Of a DNA stretch of 64,000 bases, positions 10,409-19,839 are shown piece after piece (position 1 is the first letter of the stretch; each line of letters begins with the position of its first letter). The DNA lies in the NCBI RefSeq assembly GCF_020271745.1, contig NZ_CP084296.1, forward strand, positions 3,162,001-3,226,000. The letters run 5' to 3'. Below the pieces are notes generated by a model, which searched no databases, was not told the DNA's origin, and was given only the letters and a program-made list of their open reading frames with translations. The translations under genes were made by a program, and so were the position numbers. The DNA is from Providencia alcalifaciens (GTDB taxonomy: Bacteria > Pseudomonadota > Gammaproteobacteria > Enterobacterales > Enterobacteriaceae).

Positions 10409-11086
10409 ATGTTTACAGGCATTGTTCAAGGAACCGCTCCAATTATCTCAATCACGGAAAGAGCTAATTTCCGTACTCATGTCATGAAATTCACGCCAGA
10501 ATTATTAGTGGGTTTAGAAACGGGTGCATCCGTTGCGCATAACGGTTGCTGTTTAACCGTGACAAAAATTGAGGGGGAGAACGTTAGCTTTGATTTAATC
10601 AAAGAGACATTGCGCCTCACTAATTTAGGTGAGTTAAAAGAAGGGGACGTGGTTAATATTGAACGTGCTGCGAAATATGGTGATGAAATTGGCGGGCATG
10701 TGGTTTCTGGTCATATTGTAACCACAGCGGAAATTAGCAAGATTTTCACCTCTGAAGATAATCATCAAGTTTGGCTATCTATTTATGATAAAGCCTTGAT
10801 GAAATATATCTTACATAAGGGATTTGTGGCGATTGACGGAATCAGCTTAACGGTCGGGGATGTTATCAACAACCGTTTTTGTGTGCATCTGATCCCAGAA
10901 ACGTTGGCGAGAACAACACTGGGTAGCAAGCGATTGGGCCATAAAGTCAACATTGAGATTGACCCACAAACTCAAGCAATTGTTGATACTGTTGAACGTG
11001 TTTTGCATCAGAAAGAGCAAGAAATGTTATTGAAGCAGAAACAAGAAGGTGAGGATTCTGTAGACAACGAAAAATCATCAATCTAG
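10409..11086 (+). CDS. ribE: Riboflavin synthase, alpha chain
   Basis: 225 residues. It dismutates two 6,7-dimethyl-8-ribityllumazine molecules to riboflavin. Two lumazine-binding repeats are visible, the first starting MFTGIVQG and ending about residue 90, the second starting HVVSGHIV. The protein is about 12 residues longer than E. coli RibE (213); the excess is a charged, probably disordered C-terminal tail after residue 200 ([15 protein letters not shown]). Called ribC in older E. coli maps. No FMN riboswitch was noticed upstream. Confidence 0.95.
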   Translation: MFTGIVQGTAPIISITERANFRTHVMKFTPELLVGLETGASVAHNGCCLTVTKIEGENVSFDLIKETLRLTNLGELKEGDVVNIERAAKYGDEIGGHVVSGHIVTTAEISKIFTSEDNHQVWLSIYDKALMKYILHKGFVAIDGISLTVGDVINNRFCVHLIPETLARTTLGSKRLGHKVNIEIDPQTQAIVDTVERVLHQKEQEMLLKQKQEGEDSVDNEKSSI

Positions 11087-11100
11087 TGTTTAGTTAATAA

Positions 11101-11128
11101 GGTTATAGCTCTATGCAGAGCTATAACC
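11101..11128. terminator. Hairpin between ribE and the ABM monooxygenase gene
   Basis: Perfect 12-bp stem GGTTATAGCTCT/AGAGCTATAACC with an ATGC loop just after ribE. It lacks a strong T tract on either side, so it may terminate weakly in both directions for the converging genes. Confidence 0.6.
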
Positions 11129-11167
11129 TGTTGAGTCGGTAGGTGATTAATTCACCGGAATATTCTA

Positions 11168-11440
11168 TTACTTCTCACTAAAATTGGCTGAAAAAGTGGC
11201 ATTGTCACGTTCAATGGCGTCAACAAGTTGTTTGAAATGAGTGCTTTTTTGATACATCTCTAATGCTTGAGCATCTTCCCACTCTTCAAACACAATGTAG
11301 CCATTTTCTTTTGCCATCAGATCATACTGCAAACATCCTTTTTCCATCCGACTGCGTTTGGCAATTTCGCTAACGATTTTCTTCGTTAAATACCCATCCT
11401 TTTTTTCGGTAGTGATTTGGGCATATACAACAATACTCAT
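11168..11440 (-). CDS. ABM-domain (antibiotic biosynthesis monooxygenase) protein
   Basis: 90-residue protein with the dimeric ferredoxin-like ABM fold seen in YgiN-type quinol monooxygenases: opening beta strand SIVVYAQITTEKKDGY, then MEKGCLQYDLM, then the family's YIVFEEWEDAQALEMYQKSTHFKQL. The substrate is unknown. An excellent AAGGAG ribosome site precedes the ATG. It lies 24 bp downstream of the AraC-type regulator on the same strand, so the two probably form an operon. E. coli has cfa at this place. Confidence 0.8.
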   Translation of the reverse strand: MSIVVYAQITTEKKDGYLTKKIVSEIAKRSRMEKGCLQYDLMAKENGYIVFEEWEDAQALEMYQKSTHFKQLVDAIERDNATFSANFSEK

Positions 11441-11464
11441 ACCATTCTCCTTATGTACTAAGAA

Positions 11465-12220
11465 CTATCTTAATGGAGACTTTGTTTTTGTATTGTAAAA
11501 AAGCGAATAGTTTGACTTTAAAAACGCCGACGGTGTCATAGTAAAGTAACGCTTAAAATCACGATAAAAGTGGGATTGATCATAATAGCCCGTTTCAAAC
11601 CAACGATAAGTATCTTGTTCTTTCACCATGGTTTTCATCACTTGCTCTAAGCGGCAATTGATCTGGTACCGTTTTGGCGTGATCCCAAATTCTTTTAAAA
11701 ACTCTTTTTGAACTAAGCGTGCGCTGTAGCCAATATCATCGGCAATTTCGGTAATTTTTTTATTTGGATTGCGATAAAGGGAATCAATAACTTGATCAAT
11801 AAAATGATTTTTCTTGGTTGCTTTAGTGACATAAAAACACGAATGCAACTCTTTAAAAGATGAATTGGCCAAGGATTTAAACCAGTTATCACTCCAAACT
11901 TGGTTAAGCGGAGTGGGGATATCTGTATAATTTAAAGTGCGTTGAGGGAGTAAAAAACGTAAGGCATCGTGGCGAATACGCAGAACCATCACACTGGCAT
12001 TATTCGGGATAGCCGTAAATATATTGACTCTGGGGATGATTAATTGAAATGGATTGACTGATGTATGTTCGTGAGTCGACATACTGATATTTTCAGTCGA
12101 AACCCATATTTCAGCACCTGTGCCTGGGAAGATCTTAATAGCATCAGTAAATTTCTTGATAATCAAAACTGAACTAACAAATTCTTTTAATTCATCAGGA
12201 GGATAATACTGTTTCAGCAT
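11465..12220 (-). CDS. AraC family transcriptional regulator
   Basis: 251 residues. The C-terminal ~100 residues form the two-helix AraC DNA-binding domain: KITEIADDIGYSARLVQKEF (first HTH) and GYYDQSHFYRDFKRYF, then the family closing TPSAFLK. The N-terminal part is an effector or cupin-like domain without a recognisable ligand. It is the upstream partner of the ABM monooxygenase gene and may control it. No counterpart is known to me in E. coli at this site, so both genes are probably lineage-specific. Confidence 0.8.
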   Translation of the reverse strand: MLKQYYPPDELKEFVSSVLIIKKFTDAIKIFPGTGAEIWVSTENISMSTHEHTSVNPFQLIIPRVNIFTAIPNNASVMVLRIRHDALRFLLPQRTLNYTDIPTPLNQVWSDNWFKSLANSSFKELHSCFYVTKATKKNHFIDQVIDSLYRNPNKKITEIADDIGYSARLVQKEFLKEFGITPKRYQINCRLEQVMKTMVKEQDTYRWFETGYYDQSHFYRDFKRYFTMTPSAFLKSNYSLFYNTKTKSPLR

Positions 12221-12413
12221 GGCTCTTCAAACGTCATAATTGAATATGTTAATAATAGCCTGTTATAGGAAAAAAATTAACTCTATAAACTATATATTCA
12301 TCAAATAAGTTATTTATCAAGATAACATATTCATTAAAAAAAACAGTTCCGTTATTAATATAATAGTAACGGAACTGATTATTGTGATACTAAAAAATAA
12401 CGTTAATTAATGA

Positions 12414-13637
12414 TTAGTCATGCTGATATTCAGTGTGCTTAATCGCATTATTTGATTTGCTGGTACAACGCTGCATGAAATAACCTATAATCATTGGGAT
12501 CACAGTGAATGCCATCACGCCAGTAGTAGCAAGTAAAGGGTCAAAGGTGAGGGTAGACACTAATAAACTGGCTAAGAAACATAGACCTAATTGTAATGCA
12601 TTCTGTAGTGCAGCGGCTTTACCACTAGCAGATGGGAATGTGTTGAGGGCTTTGGCTACTGCAATTGGGTATGATGCTCCGTTCATTGCTGCCATAAAAC
12701 AGAATGGAACCAAAATCATGGTTAATGTTGGCTGAGTATAAATCGCCATCACGAAGAGAATAACCATGCTAACGGCATAACCTGCTAGCAAAATGGGGAA
12801 CAGCGTTTCAGCGCGAACTTTAGCTAATACGAAGCGGCAGCCGTATCCCCCGACAATAAATGCCAGTGTTTGAGGGATATAACTTAGGCCGATATCCGCA
12901 GGGTTAAAGCCCATATTGCGTAGAATAAACGGTGAACCTGTTAACCATGCAAAAAAACCCGCGCTACATGCAGCGTACACAAGTACGTTACCACTGAAAA
13001 TCGGGGAACTTAACAAGGTGGCAAAGGAAATTTTGGTTTGTGGTTGGTTTTCTTCTGCTGTGATTTTCGGTGCAACTTTTTTTAGCATCAAGGTAGGTAA
13101 CAGGAGTAAAACACCCACCATCATCAGCACAATGAAGATAAATTCCCAGTTTTTGTGTTCAAGCACCCAGGCACCTAAGAGAGGCGCTAATGCTGGAGAA
13201 AGTGCGACTAAAGGCATGATGGAGGCAAATACTTTTTGGGTGTCAGCTTCGTTATAGCGGTCGATAACCAGGGCTTGCCATAAAACCGCAGCAGAACAAA
13301 CGCCAACGGCCTGTAAGAATCGAAGGATTAATAACTGAGTGGCATCGGTGACCCAAATCATGGCTAAACAGCTAACAATAAACAGGGAAAGCCCCACAAT
13401 GAGGATAGGCTTGCGCCCTAATTTATCTGAAAGGGGCCCCCATAGCAGCTGGGCAAAAGCAAAGCCCGCTAGAAAGATACTCAATGATGCGCTGATAGCG
13501 CCTTCAGTCGTATTTAAGGATGTTTGCATTGAACCAAAGGCAGGCAGATACATATCGATGGCTAAAAACCCCAGCATGCTTAAGCCGGCAAGGTAAATCA
13601 AAAATCCAGAGGAGTTTTTTGTCGCAGTATTTGTCAT
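12414..13637 (-). CDS. punC: PunC, purine nucleoside MFS exporter (Bcr/CflA family)
   Basis: 407 residues with 12 predicted membrane helices. The MFS motif between helices 2 and 3 is WGPLSDKLGRKPIL. E. coli PunC (YdhC) is a Bcr/CflA-type transporter for purine nucleosides controlled by PunR. The gene is divergent from punR with 122 bp between starts, the same arrangement as E. coli, which supports PunC over other drug exporters of the family. Confidence 0.88.
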   Translation of the reverse strand: MTNTATKNSSGFLIYLAGLSMLGFLAIDMYLPAFGSMQTSLNTTEGAISASLSIFLAGFAFAQLLWGPLSDKLGRKPILIVGLSLFIVSCLAMIWVTDATQLLILRFLQAVGVCSAAVLWQALVIDRYNEADTQKVFASIMPLVALSPALAPLLGAWVLEHKNWEFIFIVLMMVGVLLLLPTLMLKKVAPKITAEENQPQTKISFATLLSSPIFSGNVLVYAACSAGFFAWLTGSPFILRNMGFNPADIGLSYIPQTLAFIVGGYGCRFVLAKVRAETLFPILLAGYAVSMVILFVMAIYTQPTLTMILVPFCFMAAMNGASYPIAVAKALNTFPSASGKAAALQNALQLGLCFLASLLVSTLTFDPLLATTGVMAFTVIPMIIGYFMQRCTSKSNNAIKHTEYQHD

Positions 13638-13759
13638 AGTTTTTGCTTAATTTATATTTAAAATAATGTTAATAGTTATCTTATTGTATAGGCTATTTTT
13701 TTACGTTGTGAAACGGTAATATTTGGACTCTGCTATCAAATAATTTGAAGGGAAAGAAA

Positions 13760-14665
13760 ATGTGGTCAGCTCATGCACTTGAAGTCATAGACGCAGTTGC
13801 TCGAACGGGAAGCTTTAGTGGTGCTGCGGATGAGCTGCATCGAGTCCCTTCAGCGATCAGTTACACCGTAAAACAAGTCGAAGAATGGCTAGCAGTTCCG
13901 CTATTCGAACGTCGTCACCGTGATGTGGTATTGACGGAAGCAGGAGTTATTTTTATTAAAGAAAGTCGAAGTGTTATCAAAAAAATGATTGATACTCGAC
14001 ATCAATGCCAACAAGTCGCCAATGGGTGGCGTGGACAGTTCAGTATTGCTGTTGATTGCATTGTAAAACCGCAGCGTACGGAACAGCTGATTTTGGATTT
14101 TTATCGTCATTTTCCTGATATTGAGCTGTATATCCACCCTGAAGTGTTTAATGGAGTTTGGGATGCTTTAGCGGATGGGCGCGTAGATGTCGCGATTGGA
14201 GCGACCCGTGCTTCACCCATTGGAGAACGCTATAGCTTCCGCGACATGGGCTTTATGTCATGGCGTTGTGTTGCGAGCCCCGATCACCCATTAGCAAAAA
14301 TTCAGGGTAAATTGACGGATGATCAAATGCGTGAATATCCAAGTTTGTGCTTAGAAGATACCTCAAGAAGCCTACCAAAAAGGGACACTTGGGCGCTGGA
14401 TAACCAACGTCGTTTAGTTGTACCTTACTGGGAAAGTGGTTTAGCGTGTTTGGCAAATGGTCTATGTGTGGGGATGGTTCCAGAGCACCGTGCCGCACCG
14501 TTATGTGCAGAAGGCAAGCTAGTTGAGCTGGAATTAGCGCAGCCGTTTCCTGAAAGCCCTTGCTGCCTAACGTGGGTTGAGAATGATACATCTCCAGCGC
14601 TGAGGTGGCTTCTTGACTATCTTGGTGATAGCGAAACGCTCAACGCGGAGTGGTTTGCGAGCTAA
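13760..14665 (+). CDS. punR: PunR, LysR-type activator of punC
   Basis: 301 residues from the ATG at 13760, which follows a GAAGGGA ribosome site; an upstream in-frame TTG at 13745 overlaps that site and is rejected. The N-terminus MWSAHALEVIDAVARTGSFS and the recognition region HRVPSAISYTVKQVEEWL match E. coli PunR (YdhB) as I recall it. LysR HTH at residues 5-60, substrate domain after 90. It is divergent from punC and convergent with purR, as in E. coli. Confidence 0.92.
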   Translation: MWSAHALEVIDAVARTGSFSGAADELHRVPSAISYTVKQVEEWLAVPLFERRHRDVVLTEAGVIFIKESRSVIKKMIDTRHQCQQVANGWRGQFSIAVDCIVKPQRTEQLILDFYRHFPDIELYIHPEVFNGVWDALADGRVDVAIGATRASPIGERYSFRDMGFMSWRCVASPDHPLAKIQGKLTDDQMREYPSLCLEDTSRSLPKRDTWALDNQRRLVVPYWESGLACLANGLCVGMVPEHRAAPLCAEGKLVELELAQPFPESPCCLTWVENDTSPALRWLLDYLGDSETLNAEWFAS

Positions 14666-14680
14666 TATGCTGAGATAAAC

Positions 14681-15706
14681 TTAGCGGCGATAATCAATAA
14701 ATGGACCGTCAGCTACGGAACGACGCTCAACTAAACGCGGGTGAACTTCAATCGTTTGGGCATCTTCGCGTTTATTCACAATACGATCGAGCAACATCGC
14801 AAACGCCATCTGACCTAAACGCTCTTTTGGCTGGTGGATTGTGGTTAATGCAGGGGTGAAATAGCGTGCATTACGCACGTTATCATAGCCAATAATAGAA
14901 ATGTCTTGAGGGACACGTAATCCCATCTCGTCAGCCGCACAGATTGCCCCCATCGCCATGATATCTCCACCACAGAAGACAGCAGTAGGGCGGTGTTTGT
15001 TACTGAGGATCTGCATCATCGCTTTATAGCCTGATTCTGGCTCGAAATCCCCTTGAACAATCCATTCATCTTTCAACGTGACTTTGGCTTCTTCCATGGC
15101 TTTTTTGAAGCCCGTTAAACGCCCAATGCCTGTATTTCTTTCAAGGGAGCCTGGGATGACGCCAATTTCACGATGACCACGGTCAATAAGATAACGACCC
15201 GCTAAATAGCCACCGTGGAAAGAGTTATCAATAATGCTGTCAGTGAAATCACCGCGAGAGGTACCCCAGTCCATGACAACCATTGGAATATTTCGGTAAT
15301 CTTCCAACATACCAATCAAGGTGTCGGGATATTCTGAACACATCACAAGTAGCCCATCGACACGTTTTTGTGCCAACATTTGCAAGTAAGCTTTTTGCTT
15401 ACCTAAATTATTGTGAGAGTTACATAAAATTAGAGTATAGCCTTTCTCATAGCAACTATTCTCGACAGACTCGATCACTTCTGCGAAATAGGGGGCTTCA
15501 CTTGATGTTGCCAACAGACCAATTGATTTGGTGTGATTGACTTTTAAACTACGCGCAACCGCACTCGGAGAATAATTGAGCTCTTTGATGGCGGCCCAAA
15601 CGGCTGTTTTTGTATCATCAGCGACAAAACGCGTCTTGTTGATAACATGGGAGACGGTTGTGGTAGAGACGCCCGCACGTTTCGCCACATCTTTAATTGT
15701 TGCCAT
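14681..15706 (-). CDS. purR: PurR, purine repressor
   Basis: 341 residues, the E. coli length. LacI-family [23 protein letters not shown] with hinge helix [10 protein letters not shown], then the two-lobed hypoxanthine/guanine-binding domain ([29 protein letters not shown]). It represses purine synthesis genes when corepressor is bound. Convergent with punR, 15 bp apart. I saw no convincing PurR box in front of it. Confidence 0.96.
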   Translation of the reverse strand: MATIKDVAKRAGVSTTTVSHVINKTRFVADDTKTAVWAAIKELNYSPSAVARSLKVNHTKSIGLLATSSEAPYFAEVIESVENSCYEKGYTLILCNSHNNLGKQKAYLQMLAQKRVDGLLVMCSEYPDTLIGMLEDYRNIPMVVMDWGTSRGDFTDSIIDNSFHGGYLAGRYLIDRGHREIGVIPGSLERNTGIGRLTGFKKAMEEAKVTLKDEWIVQGDFEPESGYKAMMQILSNKHRPTAVFCGGDIMAMGAICAADEMGLRVPQDISIIGYDNVRNARYFTPALTTIHQPKERLGQMAFAMLLDRIVNKREDAQTIEVHPRLVERRSVADGPFIDYRR

Positions 15707-15973
15707 GAGAAGAAAAAACTCCTAACCAAAACTTGGTCTCTAAAATAATTCTAGTTAAATAATTACCTGCATATTGATGCATAGTACCTTTGCTGGCAAT
15801 AATTTAGCGATTTGTTGTCGATTTTGTCTGATCTAGCGCAAAAACGAAAGAAATAATTGATGTTATAACATGTGATATAGACACTGGTTTTACATTTTTG
15901 TGCATGTATACTGAAATAACCTTTTTATTTTATGGTTATTTGATAATTCAATTTCTTTATATGAGAGGGTCTC

Positions 15974-16057
15974 ATGGATACAGATTTTAAATATGGATTG
16001 CTAGCTGCGCTTGGCTCTTTAGCTGTAATTATTTTGTTTGCTGTGCACATTTTCTGA
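15974..16057 (+). CDS. cydH: CydH (YnhF), small accessory subunit of cytochrome bd-I
   Basis: 27 codons, start ATG at 15974 with a GAGAGGG ribosome site 4 bp upstream. The product starts MDTDFKYGLLAALGSLAV and is one hydrophobic helix ending in HIF. E. coli CydH/YnhF is a 29-residue single-helix subunit of cytochrome bd-I starting MSTDLKF; the N-terminus and the position next to purR and sodB agree. The gene is too short for routine gene callers. A bidirectional terminator follows 40 bp later. Confidence 0.85.
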   Translation: MDTDFKYGLLAALGSLAVIILFAVHIF

Positions 16058-16096
16058 TTTCATTTCCATCCTATCGACTAAGGATGAGAAATAATT

Positions 16097-16130
16097 AAGG
16101 GCGAGTATAATACTCGCCCTTAGTCATTTT
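16097..16130. terminator. Bidirectional terminator between cydH and sodB
   Basis: Eleven-bp perfect stem AAGGGCGAGTA/TACTCGCCCTT with a TAA loop. It has a T-rich tail (AGTCATTTT) on the plus side and an AATTATTTC tail on the minus side, so it serves the convergent cydH and sodB messages. Confidence 0.85.
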
Positions 16131-16145
16131 AGATCTGAACTAAAA

Positions 16146-16724
16146 TTAAGCCAGATTTTCTTCAACAAATTTCCAGTTAACCAGCGCCCAGAAGTTTTCT
16201 AAGTATTTTGGACGAGCGTTACGGTAGTCGATGTAGTAAGCGTGTTCCCAGATATCAACTGTCAGAACTGGCTTGTCGTCACCAGAAATTGGTGTTGCCG
16301 CGTTAGACGTGTTAACGATAGCTAGGCTGCCGTCTGCTTTCTTCACTAACCAAGTCCAACCAGCACCGAAGTTTTTAACTGCGGCATCAGTGAATTGCTC
16401 TTTGAACTGAGCAAATGAACCGAATGCTTTGTTGATAGCGTCTGCAACTTTACCCGTTGGCTCACCACCTGCATTTGGCGCTAGGCAGTGCCAGTAGAAA
16501 GTGTGATTCCAAACTTGAGCCGCGTTATTGAATACGCCAGCGTCAGAAGTTTTGATGATCTCTTCTAAAGATAGACCTTCAAATTTGGTGCCTTTAATCA
16601 GGTTATTCAGGTTAACAACATAGGTGTTGTGGTGCTTACCGTAGTGGTATTCTAAGGTTTCAGCAGAGATATGAGGTTCTAAAGCATCTTTAGCATAAGG
16701 TAGAGCTGGTAATTCAAAAGACAT
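16146..16724 (-). CDS. sodB: Iron superoxide dismutase
   Basis: 192 residues. It dismutates superoxide in the cytosol using iron. Metal ligands by position: His27, His74 (in VWNHTFYW), Asp157 and His161 (in DIWEHAYY). The residues around AAQVWNHTFYW and the length fit the Fe-SodB rather than the Mn-SodA type. The mRNA start region contains GCAATGTC, the exact complement of the RyhB core, and two RyhB-like genes lie in this window. A -10 hexamer TATAAT is at 16823-16818 on the minus strand. Confidence 0.97.
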   Translation of the reverse strand: MSFELPALPYAKDALEPHISAETLEYHYGKHHNTYVVNLNNLIKGTKFEGLSLEEIIKTSDAGVFNNAAQVWNHTFYWHCLAPNAGGEPTGKVADAINKAFGSFAQFKEQFTDAAVKNFGAGWTWLVKKADGSLAIVNTSNAATPISGDDKPVLTVDIWEHAYYIDYRNARPKYLENFWALVNWKFVEENLA

Positions 16725-16727
16725 TGC
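16720..16727 (-). promoter_or_regulatory. RyhB pairing site over the sodB start codon
   Basis: The sodB message reads GCAATGTC across its start codon. This is the perfect 8-nt complement of GACATTGC, present in both RyhB-like RNAs of the window (33542-33662 and 62481-62577). E. coli RyhB uses the same 8 nt to block sodB translation and trigger its decay. Confidence 0.75.
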
Positions 16728-17283
16728 GTACTCCTTGATTGCTTTTATTCAGTGTTTAGGGTGTTTGCTCGTAAAATGAGCGAAATTAAGTGTACTACTA
16801 TTAATTAATCTACTTCTATTATAGTCATGTATTTATCATAACAGAATACAGGTTACAGTCAGAACATACCTGTTTCATGATGCTATCTATGCCTTAATTG
16901 TTAGTAAGTTGCATAATAAGTATTCCACTGCATGTCGTTATAGTCATTGAGATCAGGGAAATGCATCAAGTGTTATTAATTTGCTAATATATTAACAAAT
17001 AACTCCCATGATTACACGGCAAAAACGCCCATAGTGAATTTTTTATAGTAAAAAGAAAACGTTGCTATTTGCTTTTCACCTTTTGAGTACGGCAAATAGG
17101 AGTGCTATAGTATTCAACTTATAAAACTGGCATATTGTATGAAACAATCACGGAATAATTTGCGATGTTTTGACTATGCCGGCGATTACACCGGTCAATG
17201 TGTTCTGTCTAATGAGTTGCCTTGCAAATGATTCAAAGTGGCTCAGTGACTGCAAAATCAGCACCCACGTTTTAGGATATAAA
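16728..17283. other. sodB-grxD intergenic stretch, no gene seen
   Basis: About 555 bp between divergent sodB and grxD. It contains the likely sodB -10 (TATAAT, 16823-16818 on the minus strand). E. coli carries the murein endopeptidase gene mepH (ydhO) here; no trace of it was recognised. The grxD ribosome site AGGAT lies at the right end. Confidence 0.5.
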
Positions 17284-17631
17284 ATGACAACAATCGAAAA
17301 AATTGAGCGCCAAGTTAAAGAAAATCCAATTTTATTATACATGAAAGGCTCTCCAAAATTGCCTAACTGCGGTTTTTCTGCTCAAGCTGTTCAAGCTCTG
17401 TCTTCTTGCGGTGAGCGTTTTGCTTACGTAGATATTTTACAAAACCCAGACATTCGTGCGGAACTGCCAAAATATGCAAATTGGCCAACATTCCCACAGT
17501 TATGGGTTGATGGAGAGTTAGTTGGCGGTTGTGACATTATCGTTGAGATGTTCCAACGCGGCGAATTACAAGCTCTGATCAAAGAAACTGCGGACAAATA
17601 CCGTCCAGCAGATGAAACCATCACTGAGTAA
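17284..17631 (+). CDS. grxD: Monothiol glutaredoxin 4
   Basis: 115 residues, the E. coli length, from the ATG at 17284 behind an AGGAT ribosome site. The CGFS active site is at residues 29-32 (LPNCGFSAQ). This class binds a shared [2Fe-2S] cluster with glutathione and passes it on, partnering BolA-type proteins. WPTFPQLWVDGELVGGCDI is the glutathione-binding region. It fits the Fe-S theme of the suf operon, although it is 13 kb away. Confidence 0.96.
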   Translation: MTTIEKIERQVKENPILLYMKGSPKLPNCGFSAQAVQALSSCGERFAYVDILQNPDIRAELPKYANWPTFPQLWVDGELVGGCDIIVEMFQRGELQALIKETADKYRPADETITE

Positions 17632-17669
17632 TCAAATGGTTGAATAAGCTTTCATGCTTATATCGATGA

Positions 17670-17704
17670 AAACCGTATTAGCGTAAAACTAATACGGTTT
17701 TTTT
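17670..17704 (+). terminator. grxD terminator
   Basis: Eleven-bp stem AAACCGTATTA/TAATACGGTTT with a 9-base loop, followed by a T tract, about 40 bp after grxD. The rnt gene converges from the other side. Confidence 0.9.
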
Positions 17705-17727
17705 ATATCTGAGGAATTAAAACTAAA

Positions 17728-18372
17728 TTACTGTGGTTCACTAGGTAGTGGCCATCCGCCCAATTTTTTCCATTTATTGACGAGTTCGCAAAATAATAGC
17801 GCGGTACGGTTAGTATCGTATAGGGCACCGTGGGCTTGCTTACCATCAAATGGAATACCTGCGGTGACACACGCTTTTGCAAGAATGGTTTGTCCAAAGA
17901 CTAATCCGCTTAGTGCGGCAGTATCAAAGGTTGCAAAGGGATGAAAAGGATTTCGTTTTAACCCTGAACGCTCCGCCGCATTCATAACAAAGCTGTGATC
18001 AAAATTTGCGTTATGAGCCACCATGATCGCGCGATTGCAATCGGTATTCTTCATGCCTTTTCGAATTGTTTTAAAAATGGCATGCAATGCTTCATATTCG
18101 CTTACTGCACCACGCAGGGGGTTAGTGGGATCAATACCAGTGAACTCCAGCGCAGAGGGCTCCAAATTCGCCCCTTCAAATGGTTCAACATGAAAATGCA
18201 GCGTTTCATCAATGGCTAGCCAGCCATCTTTGTCCATTTTGAGTGTAATGGCTGCTATCTCTAATAGGCCATCAGTTTTGGGGTTGAACCCACCAGTTTC
18301 GACATCAATAACGACAGGGTAGTAACCCCGGAAGCGGTTAACCAGTGAATTAGGATTATTTTTTTCAGACAT
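17728..18372 (-). CDS. rnt: Ribonuclease T
   Basis: 214-residue DEDD-family 3'-5' exoribonuclease that trims tRNA 3' ends and 5S/23S rRNA. The exonuclease I motif is [21 protein letters not shown] (Asp and Glu are catalytic), motif II has HNANFDHSF and motif [18 protein letters not shown]. coli Rnt has 215 residues. It follows gloA on the same strand after a hairpin, as in E. coli. Confidence 0.96.
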   Translation of the reverse strand: MSEKNNPNSLVNRFRGYYPVVIDVETGGFNPKTDGLLEIAAITLKMDKDGWLAIDETLHFHVEPFEGANLEPSALEFTGIDPTNPLRGAVSEYEALHAIFKTIRKGMKNTDCNRAIMVAHNANFDHSFVMNAAERSGLKRNPFHPFATFDTAALSGLVFGQTILAKACVTAGIPFDGKQAHGALYDTNRTALLFCELVNKWKKLGGWPLPSEPQ

Positions 18373-18451
18373 TAGGCTTTCAATTTACAGTTTCTGGTTG
18401 GCTTTCATTATGCCAAAGGGAATACATTTTTGCAGGTAGATACTGAAGAAA

Positions 18452-18480
18452 TTTTAGGTGATGGTTATCACCACCTAAAA
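18452..18480 (-). terminator. gloA terminator
   Basis: Stem TTTTAGGTG/CACCTAAAA extended by TGG/CCA across one mismatch, directly after the gloA stop codon on the minus strand and followed there by a T-rich stretch. Confidence 0.7.
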
Positions 18481-18500
18481 TATAAAATGTATGTGAGGGA

Positions 18501-18908
18501 TTAATCGCCTAATCCTTTGCTTGCACTTTTGTTTTCGATAAGCTCAATTTTATAACCATCTGGATCTTCAACAAATGCGATAACGGTTGTACCGCCTTTG
18601 ACTGGACCTGCTTCACGAGTGACGTTTCCACCTGCTTGACGAATGTCCTCACAGGTTTTAGCGACATCATCAACACCTAATGCAATATGACCATAAGCAT
18701 TACCTAAATCATATTCGGTTACGCCCCAGTTATAAGTTAACTCGATAACAGCACCTTCACTTTCATCGCTGTAACCGACGAACGCTAAAGAATATTTGTA
18801 TTCTGTATTTTCGCTCGTACGCAGTAAGCGCATACCCAATACTTTGGTATAAAAATCAATGGAGCGTTGCATGTCGGTAACACGGAGCATGGTATGTAGT
18901 AAGCGCAT
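18501..18908 (-). CDS. gloA: Lactoylglutathione lyase (glyoxalase I)
   Basis: 135 residues, the E. coli length. It converts the methylglyoxal-glutathione hemithioacetal to S-lactoylglutathione. Vicinal-oxygen-chelate fold; metal ligands are His5 ([10 protein letters not shown]), Glu56 region ([10 protein letters not shown]), His74 region ([10 protein letters not shown]) and Glu122 region ([10 protein letters not shown]). The Ni-dependent bacterial form. It sits upstream of rnt on the same strand. Confidence 0.96.
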   Translation of the reverse strand: MRLLHTMLRVTDMQRSIDFYTKVLGMRLLRTSENTEYKYSLAFVGYSDESEGAVIELTYNWGVTEYDLGNAYGHIALGVDDVAKTCEDIRQAGGNVTREAGPVKGGTTVIAFVEDPDGYKIELIENKSASKGLGD

Positions 18909-19092
18909 AATAGTCGTTTCCCTATAAATTCTTCAGATAATAATGCTTAAAGTCGAATCGATTTATCTATCAATATAACGTGACAATATGACTAAATACA
19001 GTGATTGAGGTTTATTTTTTAGTCACATCATGGTTATACTCAATTTGAGGGAGTATATCATAATTTTATGTTTATATTACGGGTGGTTAACG

Positions 19093-19332
19093 ATGGCAGA
19101 ACAACTTGAGTTTTTTGACATTCCAAGCCCTTGCCGTGGAATATGTCAGACCAATGAGCAGGGGTATTGCCGAGGTTGCTATCGAACTCGAGATGAACGT
19201 TTTGGCTGGTTACAGCTAACTAACGCTGAGAAACGTCATGTCATCCGTTTATGTCGCCAGCGATTTTTAAGGGCAAATAATAAGAAAGCAGTTCAAGAAA
19301 GCACGAATGATCCTCAACAGTCTCTGTTTTGA
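19093..19332 (+). CDS. ydhL: YdhL-like DUF1289 protein
   Basis: 79 residues from the ATG at 19093. The start gives MAEQLEFFDIPSPCRGICQ, which matches E. coli YdhL; an upstream in-frame ATG at 19030 would add an unrelated hydrophobic stretch. The DUF1289 core has four cysteines (PCRGIC, CRGC), probably a small metal site, plus RDERFGWLQLT. The C-terminus ends in QQSLF, as in YdhL. The function is unknown. The ribosome site is weak. Confidence 0.82.
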   Translation: MAEQLEFFDIPSPCRGICQTNEQGYCRGCYRTRDERFGWLQLTNAEKRHVIRLCRQRFLRANNKKAVQESTNDPQQSLF

Positions 19333-19839
19333 TTGATAATAAAATTATTTCAAATTAAATAATTCAATCAAAAATCAATTTATTTAAATTAATTTCAGTG
19401 GTTACATTTCAATAAAATTTTATTTATTCAAAATGATGATGAAATTCATGTAAATCAGCTGTAAATGACATAATTTTAAGAATAACTATATTACTTTGTT
19501 TTTAAAGGATTTATTTGCTATTGCATTTTTTATTGTTAGTCGTAATTACTATAAGGGTTAAAATAGATAGATTCGAAAGAAGAGTAAGGCTATTCTTATT
19601 AATAAGGTAACTGATAGATTGTCTTATTAAGTGATTATATTATTTCTATATGAAAAATCATTGAAGAAAACAAGATATATATCACCCAATAATTTATTGA
19701 TGCTCACTATATATAGGTATTTATTAGGTATTGGCTCAATAAAAGGTTGTAAAGATAAAAGGGAATTAATATATAATTTAAAAAATAATATGTGTTTGGT
19801 ATATTTTTTAGACATTATAATTATATAAAGGAGGGTAAA
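19333..19839. other. AT-rich intergenic stretch upstream of slyA
   Basis: About 500 bp, extremely AT-rich. Short frames exist on both strands, but none has a ribosome site or protein-like composition. It probably holds slyA promoter and silencing or autoregulatory sites. I did not find a specific SlyA operator (TTAGCAAGCTAA-like). Confidence 0.4.

Noticed and set aside
15833..15850. Possible PurR operator upstream of purR
   Set aside because: Only one half-site (GCGCAAA) resembles the PurR box; the other half does not fit the palindrome.
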